Source: DATAES01 sp036257895 (GTDB taxonomy: Bacteria > Actinomycetota > Acidimicrobiia > Acidimicrobiales > JACDCH01). From it: a stretch of 23,865 nt of DNA. Positions 7,835 to 14,450 of the stretch are shown here, one piece after another. The stretch lies in the NCBI GenBank assembly GCA_036257895.1, contig DATAES010000108.1, positions 1 through 23,865 of the forward strand, written 5' to 3'. How positions within the stretch are numbered: the first letter of the stretch is position 1; every line of letters begins with the position of its first letter. The position numbers and the translations under genes are program-made. Under the pieces are notes generated by a model. It saw only the letters and a program-made list of their open reading frames with translations, was not told where the DNA came from and made no database searches.

Positions 7835-9016
7835 ATGGCCGGATCCGTCATCATCGCTGGCGCTCGGACGCCGATCGGCAAGTTGTCGGGCGCTTTGGCG
7901 GGTTTCTCCGCCGCCGAGCTCGGTGGGTTCGCGATCAAGGCCGCACTCGAGCGAGCCGGCCTCACACCCGACCAGATCGACTACGTGTTCATGGGCCAGG
8001 TCCTGCAAGCCGGTACCGGTCAGATCACTGCCCGGCAGGCCGCGGTCCAGGCGGGCATCCCGATGACCGTCCCCGCCACGACGGTCAACAAGGTGTGCCT
8101 CTCAGGGCTCAACACCATCTACCTCGCGGATCAGATGATTCAGGCCGGTGAGGCCGAGATCGTCGTGGCCGGCGGCATGGAGTCGATGACCCAGGCGCCA
8201 TACCTCCTTCCCCAGGCCCGGGCCGGCTACCGCTACGGCGACGGCACGCTCGTCGACTCGTGCGCGTACGACGGGCTGTTCTGCGCCTTCGACAAGGTCG
8301 CCATGGGCGGCGCGACGGAGAAGTACGCGGCCTCGGCCAACCTCGCCCGCGAGCCGCAGGACGAGCTGGCGGCGAAGTCGCACGAGCGGGCCGCGTCCGC
8401 CATCAAGGACGGCAAGTTCGCCGACGAGATCGTTCCGGTCGAGATCCCGCAGCGGAAGGGCGATCCGATCCTGTTCGACACCGACGAAGGCGTCCGCCCG
8501 GGCACGACGGTCGAGTCACTCGCCGGGCTGCGTCCCGCGTTCGACAAGGCGGGCAACATCACGGCGGGCAACGCCTCGCAGATCTCCGACGGCGGCTGTG
8601 CCGTGATCGTCACGTCGGAGGCACGGGCCGAGGCGCTCGGCGTCGAGCCGCTCGGTGAGATCGTCGGCTACGGCCAGATCGCCGGACCCGACGCCTCGTT
8701 GCTGACCCAGCCGTCGCGGGCCATCAAGCGCGCCCTCAAGAAGGCAGGCAAGTCAGTCGGCGACATCGACCTGTTCGAGCTCAACGAGGCGTTCGCCGCT
8801 GTCGGCGTTGCCGCCATGGCCGATCTCGGCGTCACCGACGACGTCGTCAACGTGAACGGGGGCGCGATCGCGCTCGGCCACCCCGTCGGGATGTCGGGCA
8901 ACCGTCTCGCGCTCACACTGCTGTACGAGCTGCGCCGCCGCGGTGGCGGCCTCGGCGCCGCTGCGTTGTGCGGCGGTGGCGGCCAAGGCGACGCCATCCT
9001 GCTCTCCGTCGCCTGA
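7835..9016 (+). CDS. Acetyl-CoA C-acetyltransferase (thiolase)
   Basis: 393-aa thiolase of normal length that condenses two acetyl-CoA to acetoacetyl-CoA, or runs in reverse in fatty-acid degradation. The acylated nucleophile is C88 (NKVCLSG), with H349 in ALGHPVGMSG and C379 in LCGGGGQG completing the active site, and NEAFA present at 317-321. ATG at 7835 follows the strong ribosome site GGGGAGGA. It is divergent from ccr, sharing the spacer 7744-7834. Acetoacetyl-CoA formation is the entry step to crotonyl-CoA, the Ccr substrate, so the two transcripts plausibly serve one pathway. Biosynthetic versus degradative class cannot be fixed from sequence alone. Confidence 0.95.
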   Translation: MAGSVIIAGARTPIGKLSGALAGFSAAELGGFAIKAALERAGLTPDQIDYVFMGQVLQAGTGQITARQAAVQAGIPMTVPATTVNKVCLSGLNTIYLADQMIQAGEAEIVVAGGMESMTQAPYLLPQARAGYRYGDGTLVDSCAYDGLFCAFDKVAMGGATEKYAASANLAREPQDELAAKSHERAASAIKDGKFADEIVPVEIPQRKGDPILFDTDEGVRPGTTVESLAGLRPAFDKAGNITAGNASQISDGGCAVIVTSEARAEALGVEPLGEIVGYGQIAGPDASLLTQPSRAIKRALKKAGKSVGDIDLFELNEAFAAVGVAAMADLGVTDDVVNVNGGAIALGHPVGMSGNRLALTLLYELRRRGGGLGAAALCGGGGQGDAILLSVA

Positions 9017-9042
9017 TCTCCACGCCGTTCGGACAGCGACAG

Positions 9043-9060
9043 AAGAAATCTCGATTTCTT
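9043..9060. terminator. AT-rich palindrome after the thiolase gene
   Basis: AAGAAATC-TC-GATTTCTT is a perfect 8+8 inverted repeat 26 nt after the thiolase stop, followed by GGTTT. The two-base centre means only about 7 pairs can form around a 4-nt loop. It could help end transcription or be an operator-like dyad; it stands out because the surrounding DNA is GC-rich. Confidence 0.4.
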
Positions 9061-9197
9061 GGTTTGACCGCGGGCCACATCGGGTAACTAATCCGAGGTT
9101 CCACGGATGAACTAGTGGTTGTTACGGGTCCGTGAACGTTGTAATCTGATCGCAATATATGGCTCGGGCCGGTTACCCCACCCGCCGGCTCGAGTTG

Positions 9198-9274
9198 GAA
9201 ACCCGATGTGCCGCACCGGGCGGGCCGGATCTCGTCCGCCCGCGCCCGACTCGCCCGGGCGGCACACGGGTTTC
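9198..9274. repeat. Large imperfect inverted repeat (long hairpin)
   Basis: Two arms of about 24 nt around a 29-nt centre. Left GAAACCCG/TGTGCCG/C/CCGGGCG pairs fully with right CGCCCGG/G/CGGCACA/CGGGTTTC, interrupted only by two unpaired A residues on the left arm (9206 and 9215). The right side is followed by a T-containing stretch (to about 9283). It may be the terminator for the convergent genes or a dispersed repeat element. Confidence 0.65.
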
Positions 9275-9331
9275 GTTGCGTTTGTCGGCCAGTACGTCGG
9301 GCGACGCGTTCGCCCGCCGGCACGCTCGCTC

Positions 9332-10150
9332 TTACGAGTTGCGTGTCGCCACGACGACAACGTCACGGTTGGCGATGCGCACCGGGAGATGGGGCCGCAC
9401 GACCCGCGCGGACAAGCCGCACGCTCGCGTCCGCTCGACCAGGTCGGCGCCGAACTCATGGAAGACCAGCGAGGCACCATCCGGGGCATCGTGGTAGATG
9501 GGATCACGGAGGTGCCGCACACCACCCGGTTCCGCCACGGCCCGCACGAGCGTCTCGACGAGCACGTCGTTCCGCCATGGGATCGAGAAGACATAGCGAC
9601 CCCCGGGCCGCAACACCCGGCGGACTTCGCGGAGCGCCTGCCAAGGGTCCGGCACGTGTTCCATCACGTGGCTGCTCGCGACGAGATCGAACGACTCGTC
9701 GGCGAACGTGAGTCGCTGGAGGTCCTGCACGGTGACGTCGTGGGCGACGACCTCGCCCAGCGTTGCATCCGGGGTGTACCGCGACTCGACGTAGTGCGGT
9801 AGTCCCGCCAGCCGTCGACGGACCGGCCCTCGCTCACCGACGTAGTAGACGGAGTGATCCCGAAACCACGGGTCGTCGACCAACTGGTCGAGTGTCAGGT
9901 GCAGCCCGCGACCGAACTCGTGAAGCAGAACCACTGCCTCGTCCCGAAAGCGAAGCGCCGACGCGCATCCGCCGCACTTGAACTGCTGACCGACCCGAAA
10001 CGGCTGCGCGTCGCTCTCGAAGCGACCTTCCCAACCGCAGAGATTGCACAACCCGTCGTAGGCGGCCAGCGGGACCGGCTCCGATCCCGAGACCGGTTCA
10101 GCGACAGAGGCCACCGGCGGATGGTTCCACCGGCGTCTCTCAGACGTCAA
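9332..10150 (-). CDS. SAM-dependent methyltransferase with N-terminal zinc-ribbon-like region
   Basis: 272 aa. The N-terminus has paired cysteines (C35/C38 in CNLC and C59/C62 in CGGC) like a zinc ribbon. The C-terminal half has class I methyltransferase elements: TFADESFDLVASSHVMEHVPDPW (motif II/post-II region, given here in overlapping pieces of FADESFDLVAS and HVMEHVPDPW), then LREVRRVLRPGGRYVFSIP. A glycine-rich SAM-binding motif I is not obvious; the corresponding place reads GLPHYVESRYTPDA. Such proteins are often sugar- or glycan-linked methyltransferases. The start is uncertain: TTG at 10150 gives full length, GTG at 10114 would shorten it by 12 residues. It follows the ERCC4 nuclease gene by 16 nt, so it may be the last gene of the dnaX operon. 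Substrate unknown. Confidence 0.8.
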   Translation of the reverse strand: MTSERRRWNHPPVASVAEPVSGSEPVPLAAYDGLCNLCGWEGRFESDAQPFRVGQQFKCGGCASALRFRDEAVVLLHEFGRGLHLTLDQLVDDPWFRDHSVYYVGERGPVRRRLAGLPHYVESRYTPDATLGEVVAHDVTVQDLQRLTFADESFDLVASSHVMEHVPDPWQALREVRRVLRPGGRYVFSIPWRNDVLVETLVRAVAEPGGVRHLRDPIYHDAPDGASLVFHEFGADLVERTRACGLSARVVRPHLPVRIANRDVVVVATRNS

Positions 10151-10166
10151 CCAACGCCGGCCGGCG

Positions 10167-10976
10167 TCAAAGAAGATCGAGCGCTTCCTCCTCGGCGTAC
10201 GCCGCGGCCGCGCCGAGGAACCGATAGGTCCACTCTTGCGCCAGTTGACGGTTCTCGCAGAACACGATCGGGACGTTGGGATAGCGAACCTGCGCGGCAG
10301 CGAGCATCTCCGCGACCATCGACGGCGCGACGTACGTGAGGCGAAAGACGTCGGCCCACCGGTCCTCGACCACGATCGCAGCCCGCCGCGCGGTGGCGAG
10401 GGCGCCCAGTACGACGAGCAGGCTCCCGTCGACGACGTTCGCCGCGAGCTCGGCCAGCTTCTTGCGCTCGACTACGCCCACGACCTGTCCGTCGAGCTCG
10501 ACTGCGTAGTCGCCGACCGTCAACGCCTGCTTGGTCAACGCGACCTGCTGGCGCTCGAACTTCCACGCATACCGCTCACGACTGTCGACGACGATGCCGA
10601 GCACGCCGGCGGCGCTGCGGCGGGTCGGCAAACGCATGCCGGGCCGGGTCTTGCGCGTCGTCTTGCTCGTCTGCCAGAAGATCCCCTCGCGGCCACCCTT
10701 CAGTGCTGTCACGACGAACTGTGACCGGTTCTCGCGCGAGCGATCCAATACGAGGTCGATCGCCACACCGCGGCGAACACACGACCTCACCGCCGTCTCC
10801 TCCACAAGCTCTGGCTCGTCCGGCCACTCGGCGCGATGGCAGTACACCTTGGCAGTGCGCGGCCACGTCTCCTTGGCCTTCAGCACTAGCGGCGACGACC
10901 CAAGGGGAACCCACAACACGTAAGGCAGCGTCGACTGCACATCCGGATTTCGAGCGATACGGAACATCGCGGCCAC
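10167..10976 (-). CDS. ERCC4 (XPF/MUS81)-type nuclease domain protein
   Basis: 269 aa. The C-terminal half carries the ERCC4 nuclease motifs: D131 in IVVDSRERYAWKF, D157 in LTVGDYAV and the metal-binding V-E-R-K at 169-172 (GVVERKKLAELAA). This fold cuts branched or flapped DNA in XPF and MUS81 relatives. The N-terminal 120 residues form a separate region I do not recognise, with no membrane segment. There is no C-terminal helix-hairpin-helix pair, which XPF-family nucleases normally use for dimerisation and DNA binding. GTG at 10976 begins 3 nt after the recR stop; ATG at 10967 is an alternative. Co-transcription with recR suggests a role in recombination repair, but that is inference. Confidence 0.87.
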   Translation of the reverse strand: MAAMFRIARNPDVQSTLPYVLWVPLGSSPLVLKAKETWPRTAKVYCHRAEWPDEPELVEETAVRSCVRRGVAIDLVLDRSRENRSQFVVTALKGGREGIFWQTSKTTRKTRPGMRLPTRRSAAGVLGIVVDSRERYAWKFERQQVALTKQALTVGDYAVELDGQVVGVVERKKLAELAANVVDGSLLVVLGALATARRAAIVVEDRWADVFRLTYVAPSMVAEMLAAAQVRYPNVPIVFCENRQLAQEWTYRFLGAAAAYAEEEALDLL

Positions 10977-10979
10977 GAG

Positions 10980-11594
10980 TCAGGCCCCGATGTCGCGACG
11001 ACCTTCGAGCGCGCGCCCCAAAGTCAGCTCGTCGGCGTACTCGAGGTCACCACCCACCGGCAAACCGCTCGCGATCCGAGATACACGGGGCACGAGGGGC
11101 TTCAGCAACCGGCCGAGGTAGAGGGCTGTCGCTTCCCCTTCGATGTTCGGATTGGTGCACAGGATCACCTCCTGTACGCCTTCGCCCGCGAGCCGAGCAA
11201 GCAACTCTTTGACCCGAAGCTGATCCGGTCCGACCCCTTCGATCGGGCTGATCGCACCCTGCAACACGTGATAGCGGCCCCGATACTCGCCCGTACGTTC
11301 GACCGCGACGATGTCGCGCGGTTCCTCGACGACGCACACGAGCGAACCGTCGCGGCGGTCGTCCGCGCAGATCCCACACAAAGCGTCCCCGCTGCCTTCG
11401 GCGATGTTGAAGCACCGGTGGCAGAACGTCACCTTGTCCTTCGCGTCCGTGATCGAACGGGCCAGCCGTGCGGCGTCGTCGCGCGACAGCTTGAGCAGAT
11501 GAAACGCGATGCGCTGCGCCGACTTCGGCCCGATGCCGGGCAACCGGCCCAACTCGTCGATCAGATCCTGGACCGGACCGGCATAGACCGCCAT
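10980..11594 (-). CDS. recR: Recombination mediator RecR
   Basis: 204-aa RecR of normal length. With RecO and sometimes RecF it helps load RecA on SSB-coated single strands at gaps. The N-terminal helix-hairpin-helix reads LGRLPGIGPKSAQRIAFHLL, the zinc finger is CHRC...CGIC, and the Toprim domain follows (VCVVEEPRDIVAVERTGEY, then LQGAISPIEGVGPDQL). ATG at 11592-11594 overlaps the ybaB TGA by one base (TGATG), so translation is coupled. The order dnaX-ybaB-recR is the classical bacterial arrangement and confirms all three. Confidence 0.97.
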   Translation of the reverse strand: MAVYAGPVQDLIDELGRLPGIGPKSAQRIAFHLLKLSRDDAARLARSITDAKDKVTFCHRCFNIAEGSGDALCGICADDRRDGSLVCVVEEPRDIVAVERTGEYRGRYHVLQGAISPIEGVGPDQLRVKELLARLAGEGVQEVILCTNPNIEGEATALYLGRLLKPLVPRVSRIASGLPVGGDLEYADELTLGRALEGRRDIGA

Positions 11595-11965
11595 CAACGC
11601 TCGCCGGGATCACCTGACGGCGACTCGCCGGGAGGCGCGGCACCGGGCATGAGTCCGCCGAGGTCCAGGCCACCGACGTCGAGGCCGCCGAGCCCACCCA
11701 TCGCTTCTTGCTGCGCCGAGCCCATCTCGGCAGCAAGGTCGTGCAGCGCGGCGAGTACGAGGTCTTGGAGCATCTCGACATCGGAGGGGTCGACGACGTC
11801 CGGCGAGATGGTCACCGCTTCGAACTGGAGGTCACCGCTGGCGCGCACGACCACTGCGCCGCCACCGGCAGTGCCCTCGTAGACCGCTTCGCGCGCCGCT
11901 TGGACCCTCTGGAAGCTGTCGAGCAGTCCTCCGAGATCCGGAACCTGCGGTTGGTCCTCAGTCAT
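11594..11965 (-). CDS. YbaB/EbfC nucleoid-associated protein
   Basis: 123-aa small DNA-binding protein of the YbaB/EbfC family, which forms tweezer-like dimers on DNA. The conserved core includes GTAGGGAVVVRASGDLQFEAVTI and the C-terminal helix DLVLAALHDLAAEM. A glycine-rich tail (GGLGGLDVGGLDLGGLMPG) and a proline/serine end follow. ATG at 11965 overlaps the dnaX stop by 8 nt (ATGACTGA) and the gene ends overlapping recR. Position between dnaX and recR is diagnostic. Confidence 0.95.
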   Translation of the reverse strand: MTEDQPQVPDLGGLLDSFQRVQAAREAVYEGTAGGGAVVVRASGDLQFEAVTISPDVVDPSDVEMLQDLVLAALHDLAAEMGSAQQEAMGGLGGLDVGGLDLGGLMPGAAPPGESPSGDPGER

Positions 11966-13676
11966 CGTCTCCCTCCTCCACGAGCTCTGCTCCGGGGAAC
12001 GCTGCAGCGATGCGGTCGACGTCACTGCGTTTGTCGGGCGGCGCGTCTTCGAGTTCGTGGACGTCGACGATCTCCTCGACCGGCTCATCGATCGCAGCGG
12101 CGGACGTGGCGGGCACCGCGGCCGAGGCACCGTCGTCGATGACGAGCACCAGCGGCACCGGCCGGCCGAAGTGGTCGGACAGCACCTGCTCGACGCCAGC
12201 TCGATGCTCCTCACAGCGAGACCGGTGCGCGGCGTTGGGCAGCGCGAACACAGCACCACGCTCGTCGACTGTCACGAATCGTCCTCCTGCGTACCGAGGC
12301 TTCGCCGCGCGCGGCACCTTGGCCAGCAGCGTGTCGCCCCACGCGAGCGTCAGCTCGTCGCGCGACGGCAGATCCGCTACTGCGGCGGAGACGGGCGGCG
12401 CAGGTGACGTTGGTTCGTCCGCGGTCGGCGCTGGTTCGTGCGCAGGTGGCGTTGGTTCGTCCGCGGTCGGCGCGTCGCCTCGGCGTTCGCGCAACAGCTG
12501 ACGCGCCGCGTCGGCCGGCCGTGCTCCCGGTGGCGCGGACCCGGGCGCACCGGACGGCGGCTTCCGTGCGCCGCCAGCTGCGAGTGCCGCCTCGAGGCGT
12601 TCGATCCGCTCGAGCAACGCCGCCGGCGACGTGTCGGCCTCGACGTTGGCCAGCCGCACGAGCGCAGCCTCGAGCACGATGCGTTGATCGACAGCTTCGA
12701 CCATGGCAGCAAGTGCCTCACCGAGAACTTCGATCGATCGCGTGATCATCGGTCGCTCGAACCGCTCGATGAGCACCTCGACGCGTGCTCGGTCGGCGTC
12801 CGAGAGATGGTCGAGCGGAGCCTTCATCGCGCCGAGGAACACATCGCGCAAGCGCGTGACGAGTTGCTGCGCCAGCAGTCGAGGATCCCGACCCGAGTTG
12901 ACGCCATCTGCCACGGCCACGAGCACGCGACCAGCATCGCGATCAGCGAGACCTTCGATGATGTCGTCGACCGACACCTCGCGCTCGGCAATTCCACCGG
13001 CGGCGACCACCTGTTCGAGGGCCGACACCGCGTCGCGAGCCGAACCTCGTCCGGCGCGCACGGCAAAGTCGATCGCATCCGCCGGGACGTCGAGCTCGGC
13101 GTCGTCGATGACGTAGCGGAGGTACTGCTCGAGCGGCGCCGCAGGCAGGAGATGGAACTCGAAGTGCTGCGTGCGGCTGCGAATCGTCTCGATGACCTTC
13201 TGCGGATCGGTCGTCGCCAGCACGAACACCACACCCGGAGGCGGCTCCTCGAGCGTCTTCAACAGCGCGGCCGACGCTGCGTTGGACAGCATGTGGACCT
13301 CGTCGAGGATGTAGAGCTTCGTGCGCCCCGGCGTCGCGAACGCCACCCGCTCGATGAGCTCGCGGATGTCATCGACCTTGTTGTTCGACGCGGCATCGAG
13401 CTCGTGCACGTCGAAGCTCGTCCCCGCCTCGATCGCGATGCACGACTCGCACTGAAGACAAGGCTCGCCGTCCACCGGCGCCGCGCAGTTGAGCACCTTG
13501 GCGAGAATGCGGGCGGTCGAGGTCTTGCCGGTACCGCGGGGGCCGCTGAAGAGGTAGGCGTGGCCGACCCGGCCTTCGCGCACGGAGTTGCGCAGCGCGG
13601 TGACGATGTGGTCCTGCCCCCGGATCTCAGCGAATCGGCGAGGCCGGTAACGCCGATACAGGGACTGGTACGACAT
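11958..13676 (-). CDS. dnaX: DNA polymerase III gamma/tau subunit
   Basis: 572-aa clamp-loader ATPase that loads the beta clamp. Walker A is GPRGTGKT (residues 45-52), a four-cysteine zinc module is C64/C73/C76/C79, and Walker B is LYILDEVHML (DEVH 125-128). Sensor region reads FVLATTDPQK and the arginine-finger segment is RSRTQHFEF, with Thr where Cys is common. After about residue 360 comes a Pro/Ala/Thr-rich linker containing a near-perfect 14-residue repeat (PTADEPT...), then a tau-like C-terminal domain and an acidic end. ATG at 13674-13676 was chosen because MSYQSLYRRYRP is the family N-terminus; the frame runs 27 codons further upstream. It heads the dnaX-ybaB-recR operon. Confidence 0.97.
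   Translation of the reverse strand: MSYQSLYRRYRPRRFAEIRGQDHIVTALRNSVREGRVGHAYLFSGPRGTGKTSTARILAKVLNCAAPVDGEPCLQCESCIAIEAGTSFDVHELDAASNNKVDDIRELIERVAFATPGRTKLYILDEVHMLSNAASAALLKTLEEPPPGVVFVLATTDPQKVIETIRSRTQHFEFHLLPAAPLEQYLRYVIDDAELDVPADAIDFAVRAGRGSARDAVSALEQVVAAGGIAEREVSVDDIIEGLADRDAGRVLVAVADGVNSGRDPRLLAQQLVTRLRDVFLGAMKAPLDHLSDADRARVEVLIERFERPMITRSIEVLGEALAAMVEAVDQRIVLEAALVRLANVEADTSPAALLERIERLEAALAAGGARKPPSGAPGSAPPGARPADAARQLLRERRGDAPTADEPTPPAHEPAPTADEPTSPAPPVSAAVADLPSRDELTLAWGDTLLAKVPRAAKPRYAGGRFVTVDERGAVFALPNAAHRSRCEEHRAGVEQVLSDHFGRPVPLVLVIDDGASAAVPATSAAAIDEPVEEIVDVHELEDAPPDKRSDVDRIAAAFPGAELVEEGDDD
12398..12472. repeat. 42-bp tandem repeat inside dnaX
   Basis: A 42-bp unit starting GCGCAGGTGACG (12398) recurs at 12440 with a single mismatch, covering about 1.8 copies. 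The period is a multiple of three and encodes the Thr/Pro/Glu-rich linker repeat of DnaX, so it changes linker length without shifting frame. It is a low-complexity linker, not a regulatory array. Confidence 0.8.
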
Positions 13677-13730
13677 GCGCGCCGACTCTACCGACACGTG
13701 GGAGGCGGTAACCTCAATGGACCCCGTCTT

Positions 13731-13846
13731 CGCATGTGGCGGTCGGGTCCTGTGCAATTGCGGGCCGTGAACCGAGTCAGGGCCGGGAGGCAGCAGCTCT
13801 CAGCGGACCCCGCGGTGTGCCGCAGATCGCCTGGCCGCCACGTGCG
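13731..13846 (+). ncRNA. ffs: Signal recognition particle RNA (small bacterial type)
   Basis: The conserved SRP helix 8 is clear: GTCAGGGCC-GGGA-GGCAGCAGC (13776-13796), followed by the 3' side TGTGCCGCAGATCGCCTGGC. The ends form a long closing helix: 13731-13748 pairs with 13829-13846 with only G-U wobbles, including GTGGCGG against CCGCCAC. The apical tetraloop is GGGA, a GNRA loop, where GGAA is usual. It sits just upstream and divergent from dnaX and 21 bp before tRNA-Ser. It binds Ffh to target membrane proteins. Exact ends are inferred from pairing. Confidence 0.9.
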
Positions 13847-13867
13847 AGGACGGGGTCATCGCCTTCC

Positions 13868-13955
13868 GGAGGGATGCGAGAGCGGCCGAATCGGCACGCT
13901 TGGAAAGCGTGTGTGGGGCAACCCACCGTGGGTTCGAATCCCACTCCCTCCGCCA
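13868..13955 (+). tRNA. tRNA-Ser (anticodon GGA)
   Basis: 88 nt with encoded CCA. Acceptor GGAGGGA pairs with TCCCTCC (13945-13951), discriminator G, CCA at 13953-13955. The anticodon stem CACGC/GCGTG encloses loop TTGGAAA, with GGA at 13902-13904. A long variable arm (TGTGGGGCAACCCACC region) is typical of serine tRNAs, and the T-arm reads GTGGG-TTCGAAT-CCCAC. Its 3' 19 nt before the terminal A are duplicated at 17220-17238. Confidence 0.97.
13936..13954 (+). repeat. Proximal att-like repeat in the 3' end of tRNA-Ser
   Basis: GAATCCCACTCCCTCCGCC, covering the 3' half of the T-arm and the 3' acceptor strand, is repeated exactly at 17220-17238 in the same orientation. tRNA 3' ends are the usual target of tyrosine integrases, so this is read as one boundary (attL-like) of a 3.3-kb inserted segment. 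Confidence 0.7.
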
Positions 13956-14048
13956 AGCCGTCCGCCTCCGTGCGCGCCCCGCCCGTCTGCGAACAGTCGC
14001 ACCCCACTCTTGTATCGGCCTGGAGAGTCGTTCGCGTTGCGTGTGGGC

Positions 14049-14080
14049 GCGGTCGACGCTGAGGTGTCGTAGTCGACTGC
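14049..14080. terminator. Possible hairpin after the STAS gene
   Basis: GCGGTCGAC (14049-14057) can pair with GTCGACTGC (14072-14080) through one wobble around a 14-nt loop. It lies 23 bp beyond the 3' end of the minus-strand STAS gene and could end that operon. No T-run is present. Confidence 0.3.
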
Positions 14081-14102
14081 GGTAGCGCGACCCCGTTCGT
14101 GC

Positions 14103-14450
14103 TCACTCGTGTGGCGTCGGATCAGCCGACTTGTACTCATCGTCGGCGAACACGTCGGCGAGCTCAAATATGTGGAGAACTCGCCGCACGATCGGCGAGG
14201 GATTTCGAACGACGAGGCGGCGTCCGGAACGGTCGAGTTCTTTGCGGGCCTCGACGAGCGCACCGACGCCGGCGACTCCGAAGAACGTGACCCTGGAGCA
14301 GTCGAGGAGGACGTCGCCACCTGGGTGGGCGACGACGGCATTCAGCGCCTCGACGAGCGTGGGACACGTCGCGATGTCGATCTCCCCCGAGAGACGGAGT
14401 TCTTCTCGTCCTCGAGACACCGTGAACGCGTAAGAGAACGGCGAGCTCAC
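14103..14450 (-). CDS. STAS-domain protein (anti-sigma antagonist-like) lacking the phospho-acceptor
   Basis: 115-aa single STAS domain. It starts with beta strands (FTVSRGREELRLSGEIDIATC), then the core VLLDCSRVTFFGVAGVGALVEARKEL and a final helix region (VLHIFELADVF). In SpoIIAA-type antagonists the loop after the second strand reads D-S-S-G-L-G and the second serine is phosphorylated by the partner anti-sigma kinase. Here the same place reads G58-V59-A60-G61-V62-G63, so the aspartate and both serines are gone. The protein may therefore be constitutively binding or serve another partner. GTG at 14448-14450 overlaps the glycosyltransferase stop as GTGA. No anti-sigma factor gene is in the window. 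Confidence 0.85.
   Translation of the reverse strand: MSSPFSYAFTVSRGREELRLSGEIDIATCPTLVEALNAVVAHPGGDVLLDCSRVTFFGVAGVGALVEARKELDRSGRRLVVRNPSPIVRRVLHIFELADVFADDEYKSADPTPHE

Larger units (their letters stand above)
9017..9331. other. 315-bp gene-free stretch between convergent genes
   Basis: Region between the 3' ends of the thiolase gene and the methyltransferase gene. I find no credible ORF. It holds a short AT-rich palindrome (9043-9060) just after the thiolase, a lower-GC stretch around 9080-9160, and a large GC-rich inverted repeat (9198-9274). The length is unusual here, where most spacers are under 100 bp. Confidence 0.6.

Noticed and set aside
9198..9274. Integron attC site, because of the two unpaired bases on one arm
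   Set aside because: No GTTRRRY / RYYYAAC core boxes are present at the ends and no integron integrase is nearby.
10153..10168. Palindrome AACGCCGGCCGGCGTC between the ERCC4 nuclease and methyltransferase genes
   Set aside because: Short self-complementary GC runs are common at this base composition and there is no loop for a hairpin.
12398..12472. CRISPR-like array
   Set aside because: Fewer than two contiguous copies with no spacers, inside a coding region in phase with codons.
12438..14072. Long plus-strand open frame (over 540 codons) antisense to dnaX and across ffs and tRNA-Ser
   Set aside because: It is arginine-rich shadow sequence of a clear dnaX gene and runs through two RNA genes.
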